Part shown: positions 47,071 to 61,091 of the stretch, piece after piece
Layout: each line of letters starts with the position of its first letter
How positions within the stretch are numbered: position 1 is the stretch's first letter
Assembly: GCF_014529535.1 (NCBI RefSeq)
Contig: NW_023503302.1
Span: forward strand, 3,374,577-3,438,576
Direction: 5' to 3'
DNA length: 64,000 nt
Source: Bradysia coprophila
Lineage: Eukaryota > Arthropoda > Insecta > Diptera > Sciaridae
The notes under the pieces: generated by a model
Databases searched by the model: none
What the model saw: only the letters and a program-made list of their open reading frames with translations
What the model was told of the DNA's origin: nothing
Program-made: the position numbers and the translations under genes

Positions 47071-47938
47071 ACAATAAAAATTGTTCTAAGTTACACCCCT
47101 GTGGGAACGTGGTATATGAAAAAAAAAGTATTTTCGATCAATCAATGTTGAACACGTCGTGAACGGTAAATATATATCGACAGATATATATGCGTCGATT
47201 AAAACTTGCTAATCCAATTCATATGAGCCATCTCTCCAATAACAAATTTACTTCAATATCTGAAAATTATTTTTTGGAAGAAAAAAAAATTGAACAACAA
47301 AAGGCAATGTGTCAATAAGCTCAAATATGACAGATATTTGCTAATTATTTTACCAATTTTACAACATTAGCGAGTTTATATACGTTGTACACGTTATCAA
47401 ATCACACCTCGCTGGATGCAGATCCCAATACGAGCGCTGACGAATTCTGCCATATATGTGACCACTAAAAGATCCCACTAATTATGCTAATTGAACTGGA
47501 ACTAAAAAGTCTTATGTCGTGAATAATCCGAAAATGTTGTGCCTTTTTATATAGAAATCTGAACAATTCAAGGTTGAGATCATTTCATTAAATTTATGAT
47601 TTTTACTTCATAGGCTTAAATATAAGCTGAATGTGGTTGATGTATGTATTGTATATAATGTACGCTATGATTGATGAAACACGATTTATTAGCATACTCA
47701 CTTTGATTAGAAATTTACTTGTTCGCCTCACACGGCATCTGTGAATTATATCAACGGGCAAGTCTCTAAATAGAATGTTTCCATTAGGTAGAAAAATGTT
47801 GCTTTTCGAGCCGATAGTAAACGTGGCATCACTGTTACAAAGTTAGTACATCGAAAGCTAAAAGCTTTAGAGCAATTAGGATTTGTCACTAGAACCAGCT
47901 TTTTACTTTTAAAAGCGATACCCATTTATGATTATTAT

Positions 47939-48112
47939 CAAATCTGTTACTTCAGTTCTTTAAAGTATGACCTAGAGTTCGATACAAAATCTATTACTTC
48001 AATATGTTTATCATACATTTCGTTATACATAAGAGATCACTAGTCAGAGCTCATCGTTCACTCTATTCGCTGTTGTCGATAGCAGTTGACTGGTGGTTTC
48101 TATAACTCGATT
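47939..48112 (+). repeat. Family I dispersed repeat, full copy
   Basis: AAATCTGTTACTTCAGTTC, then AAAATCTATTACTTCAATAT, CTAGTCAGAGCTCATCG, TTGTCGATAGCAGTTGACTG and GTGGTTTCTATAACTCGATTT, in the same order as 29363-29519. Confidence 0.75.
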
Positions 48113-51100
48113 TAACTATAAATTGTAAATTCGGGTTGCGGCAATGGTTGGACAATAGATTTTACAAATGGAACTTCAGCTACAAACAAACAAAATATTT
48201 GCCTAGACCGTTTCGTAATTTGAGATTCTCATGTAAGGATTTACAGACAAGAATAAAATCTACGTCTTTTGTACCATAGCATTCAACAACTTGTTGACAG
48301 GAAAATTAGCTTAATGTAGTATAATAGGTTATTGTGACATTATCTCTGCAGACGTGCCTTATGTTTTTCAAACAATCCTTTTACATACGAAATTAAAATG
48401 TGGTTTCTTCTTTTTTTGCTGCTTTTTTCAACTCCTGTTCCACAAACTGTTTTCTTTATAACATGAATTTTCGCTAAGGTGTCTTTGAAGGGCTCCAAAT
48501 TTTTCTCATGTAAATTCTGGGTCAACTAACTGGAGAATCTTGTCGGTAAGAATTTTGATTGGGTTACTTTTGTGTGGAAAAGGAAGCGAATATTTGATAT
48601 TAGATATCTTCTTGACTAAATTTCTTTGTGCAACCGATCCATCTTAAATTTCCAATTTTCTGTGCTCTAAAAATTTCTTTTTTCTGTTCACCAGCATGGT
48701 CAGTATTTTTCAATTTTGGATTCTTTTAGAAAAAAATCTTCAAAATTCTTGACACTACCGCTTAAATGAACCACAGCAACAGATAAGAAATTAAAAGATT
48801 AAGGTTAAGTACCAAGTATACCAAGCTACTCTATTTACTCAACATCTTCATATCAACTTTACACAAAGATAACGAGCGGATTGAACATGAAATTGAAATC
48901 TTACTCAAACGGTAGCTTCGCTTTAGGAATTTAAACGGAATATTGTCTACGAGCAGTGAACCTCGCTTAATGCACTGACAAAGATCAACATAATTATAAT
49001 CAATGTGGTAAATTATCTCATTGTAATCGAATACATTGAACAAACGCTATCACCGTTGTGATAATACGGTCAAATGACTCACATAATTACTTTGAGTAAG
49101 TTACTGTGAGACAATTTGGGGTGGACTATTAACTTCTTTTTTTTTAATCTGTCTATAAGTCAAAAGGCAACACATACATCTATAACTATATTTACTTGTC
49201 CAGCTCATTTATGGATTGGAACTTTCGTTCAAACATAATGGGAGTTAATTTAGCTGCATACATGATGACCATCTTTAATATTATGACCGATATGAAAGTC
49301 CCCCATTTTGTCAGACGTTCAACAGCATTCTATGAAGCGAATCTCTGTCGTAAAACCAACAGTGAAATCTGATACTTTTCGTTATAATGGACATATATTT
49401 CAGAAGCTATAGTATCGCATGCAGCCACCATTATGGTTTGAAACTATAAATATGAAAATAGGCAATTTATTCGAATCGAGAAAATTTAATTTGGATAAAA
49501 TGGTTTTCGGAATAATTTTCGGTTAGTGGTTCTATTTCTGTGTTTTGCGCTATTTGTATCGTTTACACACAGTTCTTTCTCACTTCGGTCTGTGTGTGTC
49601 GATATATATACATATATAACGCATCTGTATACAGTCACGTTACGTTTAAATACAAAATCGATTCCTCATATCTAAAACGGACATTTTAAAATTTCTCTGA
49701 TGTCGTTATACGGAATATATGTGAAAAATCCCATCCACTTAGTATTGTAAATATTTGACTAACCAAAAAAACTTTTTATAAAATAAAATATTGAAGTCGA
49801 AGATAATATGGGAACTTATTCTCTACATTAAATCGGGAGAAAATATTATATTTTCCTTGGATATTAAATTTCAGACAGTCAATTTTAAGCATCAAATTTC
49901 ATGTACACGTTATACAGTAAATGGCCTTAAATGCATTTTTCGTTGAAAATGAAATATCAAAAAAAAATGGCTAAAAATGTGTCATCAAATTGAGACGGGA
50001 GATATTTGAGAGACATCAGACACACATTATATATGCGACTTGATTGATTTAATAAAAAAAATCAGAAAACTAAATTAAAAATTAACAAACAATAAAACTC
50101 ACACCCACCGAAACTCCAACTAATAATAAAACGATCAAACAGATTTTCACACCAGAAAAAAAAATCATTTTTTTCCTCTCTGTTTGGTAAAGATGATCAT
50201 CGGTCAATATTTAGTATTATGGTTGATGTTGATCAAATAATTATTTAATTAAAATTAAAAAAGCGAAAATCTTTTAATTCTATATTTGACTAAGAAGTTT
50301 GTCATTCCAATATTGGCATAATTTAAAAAAGATGTTTTATCGTTGGTAAAGACGACGAACAAAATACCAAGACGAAGAAGACGAAGATTTATGTGTAAGT
50401 AAATTAATGATGTTGATGTAAGCTTTTCGATTTTGATTTCGTTATTTATAAAGTGGTTTGAGGAAAGTTTACTGAAATAGTTCACCGTCGATTTTTCAAT
50501 ATTATATGAACATTTTGATATTCTTTGGCATACATTAAGAAAATATAGTGTAATAACCAGGCGAACAACTAGTTTATCTGTGTAAATAAAAAAAATGGAA
50601 ACATAAACGATTTCTTCGTAGAAAGCTAGATTTGCAGCACTCTGATATAATTAATTGCACCGATACAGCGAACAGTCCATCATTCAGAATATAGGTATAC
50701 TGCTGACAAAACTACGTTACAAACGTTGCTTCAGTTCCACCCACATTCTCTTGCTGGTAGGGGTAACAGCCTTAAAATGTTGCAACTTCAATCGTTGGAA
50801 AAATCACTTTCTTCCAACGAAAAGTGTGAGCCTTTCTTCCTGAAAAACACAAGAACAAGTGCTTGGATGAGTATGTGAAGCATAGTGCTTGAGCAAACGC
50901 TTCCAACATTCACACAAGCTTTTCTTCTTTCACACCTTATGGAAACATTTGCTTTCAACACCATGCCAATGATTATTATAAATGACTTTAAGGCGATCGA
51001 AGTTGTTCATTTTGATGTTGCCACTTCTACCTCCGCTATGTAATTATTATAGTTTGAAGCATAAACTTTGGCATTTACTCAAAGCATTACTATCAGTCAA

Positions 51101-51486
51101 AAAACCCTTAAATGGTGAAGCTCAATCATTTTATCAAAGAAAATTGTCAAAAAGGGCAAGACCGTTTTCATTTTTAAGAATAAATTTATTTCAAGACATT
51201 TTTTCAATTTTCTATCCTTTTGGAAAATGACGTCTTTCTTCAACATCTGCCACTTGTGTTGTGAGACATTTTTTCGAGATTTTTTTTTCTTGTAAAATGT
51301 TTGAACTCAGATGAAGAAGATCTACTTTGCTGCCAAGTGGAACGTTAAAAAGTTGCTGTAAATATATTCTTAGTTCGAGCTTAATTCTGTAAATTTTTTG
51401 TTGTAGTAGACTTGCGTCACGCTGGCTCACTAACGTTCGAGAATGTCACATTTAGTCAATTCCGGTTTTTATGTATTTTACACATG
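48113..51486. other. Non-coding stretch
   Basis: No supported gene was found. Minus frames at 48340-48525 and 51212-51430 have mildly protein-like composition (the latter contains LELRIYLQQLFNVPLGSKVD) and could be element relics. Nothing identifies them. Confidence 0.35.
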
Positions 51487-51636
51487 GTAGAAATGGCTAG
51501 TCGTCTGTTGTAGACATAGTAGATAAAAATGAGCTATGATTTCCATATATAGCCAAATGTGTGTCCAAACAAACGAAGTAACAGATTTCGCAGAAAATGT
51601 GAGACATTAATTTAATCAAAGTAAGTAACAGATTTC
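51487..51636 (-). repeat. Family I dispersed repeat
   Basis: In minus orientation: GAAATCTGTTACTTACTTTG, then GAAATCTGTTACTTCGTTTG, and a tail with ATAGCTCATTTTTATCTAC and ACAGACGACTAGCCATTTC. The two motif halves are about 45 bases apart, as in other copies. Confidence 0.7.
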
Positions 51637-54260
51637 ATCATTAAATCAAAACATGCTTGAAGTCTCTGATGTTACATATGTAGTATTACTACATAGCCAT
51701 TCACATTTATTCCAGCACATCCGCTTTAGATCATGCAAGCATCGAGAGCCAGAATAGTTGTCAATGCAAGAAAAATGTTTTACCAATAGGCTTCTGCTTA
51801 AGTTACGATCTCGACAAGAGGAAATACGGAATTTTATGTGGTAGATGCAACCAGTGGCTCGTAAATAGATTTTTCTCATAGGTACTTTGAAGTACTGGCA
51901 TTCGATTGCAGCCAGCTTGACGCTCGACGCTTATAACATGCATCTGCTTCGATTCCAACTAGTTAGAAGTGGAAGGAAGGGAAATTTATTGAGTGACAAG
52001 ATATAAAATTGAGTAATTTATATGTTCGTTTGAGTCACGGCCGTTGTAATTGCAGTACAATTTTATTCCAATGTTAAATTATCATGAATATCAACAGAAA
52101 ACTTTACTTTATTTGAAAGATGTTTTAAGGTTAAATTTAAAAGTTTTTTTTTTGCTTAAACTTTAATGTTTGAAAATAAAATTCATTTCAACATGATTTT
52201 ACCTGATCCCAATTCAACATCAATATTCCTTACCACAAACATATACACCATTCATTCGGTCAGTTATCAAAGCAAATAAAAAAAAAATATATTTTTGCTT
52301 TCTGTTTATTGTATTCGTTAAAGGAAAACCCATATTTGAAGCCGGACCACAGACATTATAAAACAACAACTGAGAAACAAAAAATTGAGAACGTAGAAGT
52401 TACAACGAAGATAAAAAAAATCTGAATCCACTCGGAAATGATGTGAAGTGTCAGTTCAAGGTGGGTGGTCCGAATGTTATTTTTAGATTTAAGTGCGCGT
52501 GCATTGCGTAAGGTAGAGGTGAGGTATGATTTGATGATTCGATTTATAAGAACTAATATTCGTAGGTATCTGATCTCAAGATTTTGATATAAAACTTAAG
52601 ATGAATAACTAACAACGATTTGATGATGTGTAGTAGTGGCACAGTAATCGTTAAGTCATGATCCTTGATAGAAGTATAATGCAGGTTTTCTCATTCATTC
52701 AAAATTTAAACTGAAAACGTGGAATCTTAAAAAAGAAACGTTGTCAACAATGACTAACCATTTCGAAATTAAGGTTTCAGTAGCTGCGGTAGAACCAAGC
52801 TAATAATTCTATAATTATTAGGAAAACATGGTCCACAATTTAATTTATCAATAGCGATGAGAAAAATAATCAGTGAGCTCTAACTAGTTTTCTTTTGTAG
52901 AAAGTCCCCGAAAGTTTTGGTTGTCCTCCCACATAACTGGGCGGTTCGATGATGGTAAATGTTTAAGATCTGTAAAATCGTCTATCAGCGGATGTCAGTT
53001 ATCTCAGATCAAATTTTTGACACTTTGAGACAATAGAGGAAGGATTGATCTAATGCCTGATACTACGATTGCATCTTGAATCTTGAGTTTTCAGTCTTAT
53101 AAATTGTACCGCAAAAGATCATTATTGGCGGAACCTTCACCCAGAAAAAGAAAACTCAGGCAATAGTATACTCCGGGTATGTGTAAAATTCATCGAAACG
53201 GTATGATATACATCATTAACGTATATGAAACATAGACAATGTTTTCTATACTTGGGACACGCTGAAACCATAGTTACGTATTTCGATTGTCAGATTTGAA
53301 TATTCATGTGTTGCGTATTGTGTTGATGTACGTGGAATGTGAACAACTTACGAATGGGACGGAAGTTAAACGCAAATCACGTATGTTAAACGTATATAGT
53401 GGGTATATTTCTCCACAAATTATTTTTGTAAATTAGAACAATTTTCGTCAAAATACTTTCATTTTTTATGAAGAGGTTGCATTTCGTAATCATATCGTAA
53501 AGTTGTTTAAGTTAAAATTATCTATATTTGATAATTCAATTATGTTAAAAAACAACACACCATTGTGCGTTACGTTATACAGTGCGCTGCGTAACTTATA
53601 CGCCACACACGTTAATGGCTTTCGAAGTACGCTTCAACAATAAGAAATGTCAACCAACACTACTGTACTGCAACATTAGAAAGATGGTTGGCTCATGATC
53701 CAGAGGTCCCCGGATTAATTCCCGAAGAAGTCAGTTTTTAATTTGAAGTATTTGTCACCAATAACTGCTAAAATGTATAAGAACTACTATAAACTGGTTA
53801 ATATGGTATATATCCTAGGTGAATTTAATAAAATCCATATTTTTAAATCTGTGTCAAAGCGAAATACGTCTCGGACGTATTATATTCGAGACAGCTGTAT
53901 AACTACCTTACCACAGTTTTTAACAGGGGGCACGAATGATATACGCATAGCACGTAGGAAATTTCGCTCAGTGTTGTTAAAACATATGAAGTACAAGATT
54001 TTGTATCAAAGAACCAGGCATTGCAATGAACAAAAGAAATAAAAAATTCCACGATTACAGTATCTGGTATCATTGGAAAGCTTTAGGATTTAGTCGCTTT
54101 AAATTCGTTAAATACTTATTTGTCCGGAAATTTTACAGAGGGGTTGACGAAAACGTTTATTTTTTTAATGGATTTGGATGGTGCGATTTTTTTGAATGTT
54201 AAGTCTCTCTATTGCCTATATTTTAGCGGAACCGTTAATAATAAATTCTTCTTCTACTGG
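51637..54260. other. Non-coding, weak tRNA-like segment
   Basis: GGTTGGCTCATGATCCAGAG with CCCCGGATTAATTCCCG at 53686-53726 loosely resembles A and B boxes of a tRNA-derived SINE. The T-stem does not pair well. No gene is supported elsewhere in the stretch. Confidence 0.3.
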
Positions 54261-54430
54261 TTACAGTCGAAGAAAAAAAAGAATCTGGCAATACAATCCA
54301 ATCAATGCTATTTACCCCACATGCATTACCAATGTTATGTATTATAACTTGTAAATCGCTTGTGGAGTAAATAACATCGTTTGGATTGTATTCGTTGAAA
54401 AAACCAAAATCTATTTTTCTTCGACTGTAA
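54261..54430. repeat. Inverted-repeat element, ~170 bp
   Basis: TTACAGTCGAAGAAAAA, AATACAATCCAA and TATTTACCCCACA (54261-54321) are mirrored at 54359-54430. The ~37 base centre is unpaired. It is MITE-like and non-coding. Confidence 0.7.
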
Positions 54431-57400
54431 GACTTGAAAAATTTTAACGATAAAATTCAATGATGGTCGTTTCTAATACAGTTGATATCAGAACTTTCAG
54501 AGGAATATTGATTTGCTGATTTTCTTCATCCAATACGAAACCCTAGAAAGTCAAAAGTGTAATAATGTCTAGCGGTTATGCAATGCCCTTAAAAATGTAT
54601 GCATTTCTTTGCGGTACGATGCGTTTTAATATAGACTTCAAAGGCGTTACACAACCTCTAAAAAGTTTTTGCAGCCCTTTCGATGTTCTAGAGTATCATT
54701 TAGTATTGAATAAGGGTAGCACCCATCTCAGAGTAACTATTTGGATGTATAAATTGTTTGAATTTTGTTGCATCCCATGGGGGATACAGGCGACAAAAAT
54801 TAAGAAGTATCTACTGGTTAAACAATCAACGCATACCCAAATTACATCAGTAATTAATTTATCTGTCCACATCCACAAAAGCACAATGACGAATGAGCAT
54901 CACATTTTGGAATAATTGTAAACTGAAAAATTCAGTAAAATAACGACATTGAAACACACATTGATATATCGAAAATGTCGAAATTGCAAGTCATCATCTC
55001 ACTACCGCGACATTGTTGATGGGTTTGTGTTATGGACATTAATAACAATGGGCTCTCTCCATATATACGGTGTATGCACTCATGAATAACAAGGTACACA
55101 ATTATGTTTTCCATTGGTAAATATATTAATTCAATTTACACGTGCGCTAGATCAAATTATATTTCCCTGTCAAATTATCAATAATAGCATTTCAAGTATA
55201 ATTTTTTCATTTTTATTTTTTTTCCATCATCATCAAGTTCTGGATGTCCGTACGTAATATACTATCTACCTATCTATAATAACCCGCCGACGATGAGACG
55301 GCCGAGATGTCACAAAAATGTTCGATGATGTCCAATATGGGGGTTGATGTGATAGCGCGTTTAATTGAATTAATAAAAAAAGAGAATTGAACACAGAAAA
55401 AAAGTCATAATAACAAAATAAATGAAATTCATTGCCAGGTGGGAAATCCATTGTCAACACATTTTCTATGAATAATTCAATATTCGTTTGAAAATTAACA
55501 CACGAAATCGGATTTTTTTTTATATACTTTACTTTAAATTCGGACAGAAATTATGTTGGTTCAATAAATATTATCACTCTACTTCTATCTCACTTCGTCT
55601 GCTTCGACATCCCAAAAAAATTGGTAAGACTTTTTTATATTTATTTTTAATATTTTTATCTCCTTAACATTTTAATATATGTGTATGGGCAATGTGGCAT
55701 TGTTTATTGACACATTAAATTCTAATTATTTAGCGCATCATTACTTCATTATGATAAATTTTTGTACTCATCTCGTCTGTGTGTTACCAGTTTCATGAGT
55801 TATTTCCATTAAAAAAAACCATTTTTGTTTATATAATTAATTTTTTTGTCAATAATTATGCAATATGTCCCCAATATCATACACATAAAAAAAGACACAC
55901 ACAGAAAATATACACCGCACCGATGATGATGCCAGATAACCAGGCGTATATAATAACAGCAAAATCAAATAAAAAAATATAATAAGTTTGGTTATAAGAA
56001 GAAACAAAACAAAAAAAAATGTTTAAGGTATTTTTATTTAATGTTCAATATTTACTTGTTATTTTAGTGAATATGCTTAAGAAAATTAATAATGAGACGA
56101 AGAGAAATAAAAAAAATTAAATAACTCAATGATTTTGTGGATAAGACTTTTCTGTTTATTTTTTAATTATATTCATAGATATTATTGGAAGTAAACTCGT
56201 GAAATATTTTTTGAGATTTTTCATGACATAAGAATTGGCGAAAGTTCCATTTTAATCTGCAATCACAGTCGCTATAATAAGTTAAAATATATAAACGCTA
56301 ACGTTTACGCTATTTTCTTGAATATACATTAGGTCAATCAGCATTTTAACTTATCATTGGGTCATGACATTTATCCATATTCTTTCGATAAATCACTCAT
56401 AATCTCAGAACCTCATGCAATGTTTCATTAGATGGATTCCGATTTTCACTTACAATTAGAAAAATGTAGAAGAAATTGGTGTACCATCCGGAAATCTCTT
56501 TAATCACAGATTTCAGAGAATTTGATATTTAGGACTGATGATGTAGAGTGGGGTGTGTCTTAAATGTGTGGAAAAAATTAGGAGCTCGAAATTGTTAGGT
56601 ATCACCCTCTCGGATGCTTCTCTTCAAGTTTTCTGGTTATATGAAAACCTTTCTGGGGTGGTCGGAAATTCCTAGAAGGGTACAGTCGCGAGTTTTTGGA
56701 CTTGCAATAATCACAATCCACTCATCCTATCGGCAAGGAACTCAAAATTCCATTTTATTTGTTTAAATACGAGAGGGACGAATTTCAACCAATAGAAATC
56801 TTTCACGGTGATCTCTTACGGCAAACATTTTTAAGTGGAAACCAGACTTAATGATACCGTATTATCCATATATTTACGAAAAAAATTAATTTTGGTGATA
56901 TATGAGATTTTAGGAACTAACCTTCAACTTTCCATAAATATAAAAAAGAGTTCAAAAGACTGATTAGAACTCACAATATCATTGAGTTCTAGCGTTGGGA
57001 GCACTTGGGAGTATTTAGATGATACTAAGAATAGTCATATTGTATGAGATCATTCAAAGGCCCCAGTAATTTATTCGGTTAAAATGATGAACAACATTCG
57101 TTCAGGTAATTTCTCATTGTATTTAGAAAAAAATTTCTGCGGGAACCTATCGTCCAATTTTGTTTTGAAATGACCACGGAAATTCAGACCAAAGTTATCG
57201 GTTTTTCCGGTATACTTTTCAGGTAGCCCAGGATAACTCAGTAAATTTTTCATTTTCCGTGAAAAAGTTCTTCTAGCGATTATAGGTCCTAGCTTTCAGA
57301 ATCTGGTCCAACCATCAAAAAATGTTCAGTTTTACCGGTTTTTACTCAAGAAAAAAATTAGGTTGGAAAGTTTTGCCCCCCCAATCATATCCCGTCGTCA

Positions 57401-57454
57401 AAAATCAAAAAAGTTCTAAATCGAGCAGGAGAAATTAACATACAAGACTTTGTG
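54431..57454. other. Non-coding, partly very AT-rich
   Basis: The 116-codon plus frame at 54565-54915 matches nothing recognised and has no exon-like support. From about 55480 to 56170 the sequence is low-complexity AT. No gene is claimed. Confidence 0.35.
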
Positions 57455-57616
57455 TTTTAGAAACTGATATTCATCTGTTACTGAAAAAGACGGAAAAAGC
57501 CATGAACCCTGATTAATGTCTTCTTATATAGCAAGGTGTTTGTTTAAACAAATGAAGTAGAAGATTTGGTTTCGACCACTCTACGATACTTCTATCAAAG
57601 GAAGGAACAGATTCAA
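57455..57616 (-). repeat. Family I dispersed repeat
   Basis: Minus orientation: AATCTGTTCCTTCC half, then AAATCTTCTACTTCATTTG followed by TTTAAACA, TGCTATATAAG, and a tail containing CCGTCTTTTTCAGTAACAGA and ATCAGTTTCTAAAA. Confidence 0.7.
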
Positions 57617-60318
57617 TGGTTTTATGTCGCTGTTCATGAAAGTATGTTTAGATAAAGCTTGCCATATACTGTGAGTTTGGGCGATTCGGGACTTCTGGAC
57701 TTTTCTATGAAAATTTTCAATTTTTGGCATTTTTTAGGCCAGTTCGGTCCTGGTTAAGATAATGCATCAGTCAAATCTTATTGGAATTTTATTTTTAAAG
57801 GAAATCTACAGACGGTTTCATTTTTTGAAAAATGTTTCATTTCTTCAGAAGTCTCATAAGTCTGATTAATCATACATACTGGTTGACAAGGTTTCAGCTT
57901 TCTGTTTGGACAACAACCAAGTAACATTCACCAGCTGGAGCTAATAATCTTTTAGACAAAATGTCATGTTAATGTCATTCGTTCTTATATAGTTTTCAAT
58001 ATTAGAGCGGAAAATTCGTCAAATACCTTATTAGCGGATTTTTATTTTACTGAGAGCACTAAAAATTACAGAAAAATTACTGAATCTACCAAAATTTACC
58101 AAAAAAGATATTTGGTAATTTTCAGTAGATCTAGGTAAATGTCGGCAGAGTTCAGTAATTTCAAAAAATTAAATTCATAATAATCATCCTTTGCAAAAGA
58201 CTTCAAACTCTATAGTACTGCTGTCGAATAAATATAATACGTAAGATCATGCTGCAACATGTAAGTCTGGTAATCTGTATTACGTTTGAATGATCTATAT
58301 TACCTCGCACATAACATACAATTTAGAATCTTTAAAATTGAATTAATTTTGAGGTGGCATCAGTTTATTAGTGAAGATATTGCCAGTAACCAAAAAATCA
58401 ACCAATACGCAACATTTCGAATGTCTTCTTCATTAATACACTTCGTTCCTATACAATATTAAAAGCAATATAATAATCGTTATGGCACGTTGTGTATTGC
58501 TCGAATGTGTATTGCTCGAATGTTCTATATATCTAGAAAAAAAAAAGTTGCAAGTCATGCACTCATCATGAAAGGTCTCAAAAATAAAATACCTCTTCAT
58601 CCACAACACACTTCAATCTCTCAAAAATATATTATTGCACTTCACATTTTCATATATTTCATTCATCTTTCATCCTCTCCCGGTATAATATAAATCCATA
58701 AAAATGAATAAATTAAAAAAAAAATGTAGAATTTAGGGAAGAAGATAAAAAAAAATATAAATTCTGAACGGAATGGAGTGGTGAATGGAGTGGCATGGTA
58801 TAAATATATTTATATGCATGTATAAAATCATGAAAATGACGGATATCTTACACTTTATGGGGTATTAAGTAAGGTTTTAGCATTTTTACAATTTTTAGGG
58901 TTTTTTTATTCTTCGCTCTTTTCTCTCTGATGTATCTGCAAGTTTTGTGGAATTGATGCATCAATTTCATTCAAAAAAAAATTATTCTCGGTGTTTCGTT
59001 TATAGATATATTTTTATTGTGTTTTTGTTTCGATATTTTTCACCATTTTTCTGTGATTCATAATAATATAATATTAATATTCAAATTGTGCTATGTGCTA
59101 TGTCATGGATGAGGAATCGAAAGAAGTAAGGAAAAAAATTGGACCACCCAAAAGGTGTTTTTTAAAAATAACAATAAAAAAAAATTCTGTTGTTGTTGAT
59201 GTTATTATTATGTGCTTTCATCCTCTCACATATATACAAAAATACATCGTATAAAATTCAAGTGGAATTTAGTTACATAATTATTATTTTCTTTCAAAAA
59301 AAGCAACGCGCATAAAAACATTGTTTATTTACAATAGATGAGAGGATGATCAATGGGTTAAGAGAAGTGTAATTTTGAAGCTAATTCATCAACAAAACAA
59401 AAATTAAATATTTGTTAAAAATATTATTTCAATAATTAATAATTTTTGAAGAAACAAATTGAAATAAATAAGGCAGACACATAATATATATATATGTATC
59501 GGTATGGCTATAGAATGGTTTCAATTTTTGAAGATTATTTGTTATTAAATATTGAATGTTAATTTTAGAAAAATATTTGTGCATTGCATATATTTATATG
59601 TTATAAGTACATATATATATATACAATTCACTCATATGTATTTCTATTAAATTAAAAAATTATTGTCACCACCTTTATAATGGCAAGTAATTTTTCTAAC
59701 TTGAACAATTGCAAAATGGAAAGTGTTGCATATTTGTGCTGTTTAAAATGTGTCATTAACCAATGCAAACACTCGTTCATCGTCCTCTCTCTCTCTCTCT
59801 ATTTGCCGTTTTTAAATTACGCTTTTACCCAGCTTAGTATCATTAGTATCATATCTTAGTCACTAACAAGGAGTATTCATAGAAATTCCTTTTTTTAGTC
59901 AAAATAAAATCCTTTCTTAAAAAATCCTCAAATTAGTAGAAAATCCTCAATTAAATTCCTTTGAATTATAAGAAAATCCTTTGGAAATCAAAGATTCCTT
60001 GAAAATCAAAAGTGAATACTTAAATTTCGAGTAAAAATGGTTGTAAATATTTTGAAATTGACAATGAAAAAAATAGTCCTGGAAAATCAATGAAAATCCT
60101 TGGAAATTCGGAGATCTTTGAGGATTGTCTTTTAGAAAATCATTTTGCACTCAAAATACAAGATTATAGTTATGTTCGTCATACAAATATCATTCATGAG
60201 TTCTACCATAGCACTCGCGCTAACAACTTTGTCACAAATGTGCTTAGAGACTATGTCATAAAAAGGTTCTTTGGATAAAGAAATAATAATTATTATTTTC
60301 GAAATTGTGAAGTAATAT
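57617..60318. other. Non-coding, mostly low-complexity AT
   Basis: From about 58690 to 59800 the sequence is dominated by A/T runs, (TA)n near 59610 and (CT)n near 59786-59800. From 59885 to 60120 AAATCC/GGATTT words are iterated, again like a word-filled MITE, without visible target duplications. No gene was recognised. Confidence 0.4.
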
Positions 60319-61091
60319 GGCGTTGTCCAAAAAGGACGTCACGCTTTTTTTCGATTTTTTTGAGGTGGGTCCAATCAAAGCGGACGTGACGTCCGTATAA
60401 GGGAAAAGTAAATTCAAGTTAAACATCAAAAATATATTCTAAAACCAAAAAATCACAACGAAAGTCATGGTTCGATAACTGCCGCAGAAGAATCGATTTC
60501 TGAGGACTTTGATGTCTTTGCATGCTTCGTCAGCGTTGGGAAAAAAAATCGATTTCAATTCTACGTCTTTCCACTCAATACATTTTTGGTTCACTAATGA
60601 CGAAAATAAACTTTTCTAAATGTTGTACAATTCAGATGGCTTCTGTAAAATCAATTCACAGCTTTTAATAGAGTATCAAACTGTCTTCGTCTGGGACATA
60701 TATCACCATTGAAAAATGTCGAATTTTCGACTTTAGCTGGATGTAGCTACGTGGCCAGGTTGTAGAGGGAAGCCTTTTTAACACGAATTAGCTTAGAATT
60801 AGTCCCTCTATACGTTGCGATAACAATCTGTATTCAAATTGACTCGTGGGTTCTGGGCGATCATGTATGTCGGGTCCCCGAAACGGCCGAGCGGTTCCGG
60901 AAACTAAATACAGTTTCGTGTAGTACTCGAGTCCCTCAATCAGAACATAAAGAAAAATCGGAGATGCTAACTTTTTTTTAAGTGTTTCAACAAAGAAAGG
61001 CCGTCCGATTTCAGAGACATGTCACAACACGTCACGTTTTTCGAAAAGTGGGTCCGTCCCTATGAGCGTGACGTCCTTTTTGAATGACGCC
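60319..61091. mobile_element. Non-autonomous DNA element, ~773 bp, TA-flanked
   Basis: The left end GGCGTTGTCCAAAAAGGACG with TCACGC and the right end, inverted, GGCGTCATTCAAAAAGGACG with TCACGC match over about 26 bases. TA flanks both ends, with the outer sequence GTAATA on each side inverted. GTGGGTCC is also shared deeper in. The TA site suggests a Tc1/mariner-like or similar mover. The interior has no transposase ORF. Confidence 0.7.

Noticed and set aside
53686..53730. Possible tRNA gene
   Set aside because: The T-stem does not pair and no acceptor stem is visible; at most a SINE relic.
54565..54915. 116-codon plus ORF
   Set aside because: No domain, no splice or start support; length is within what AT-rich non-coding DNA gives by chance.
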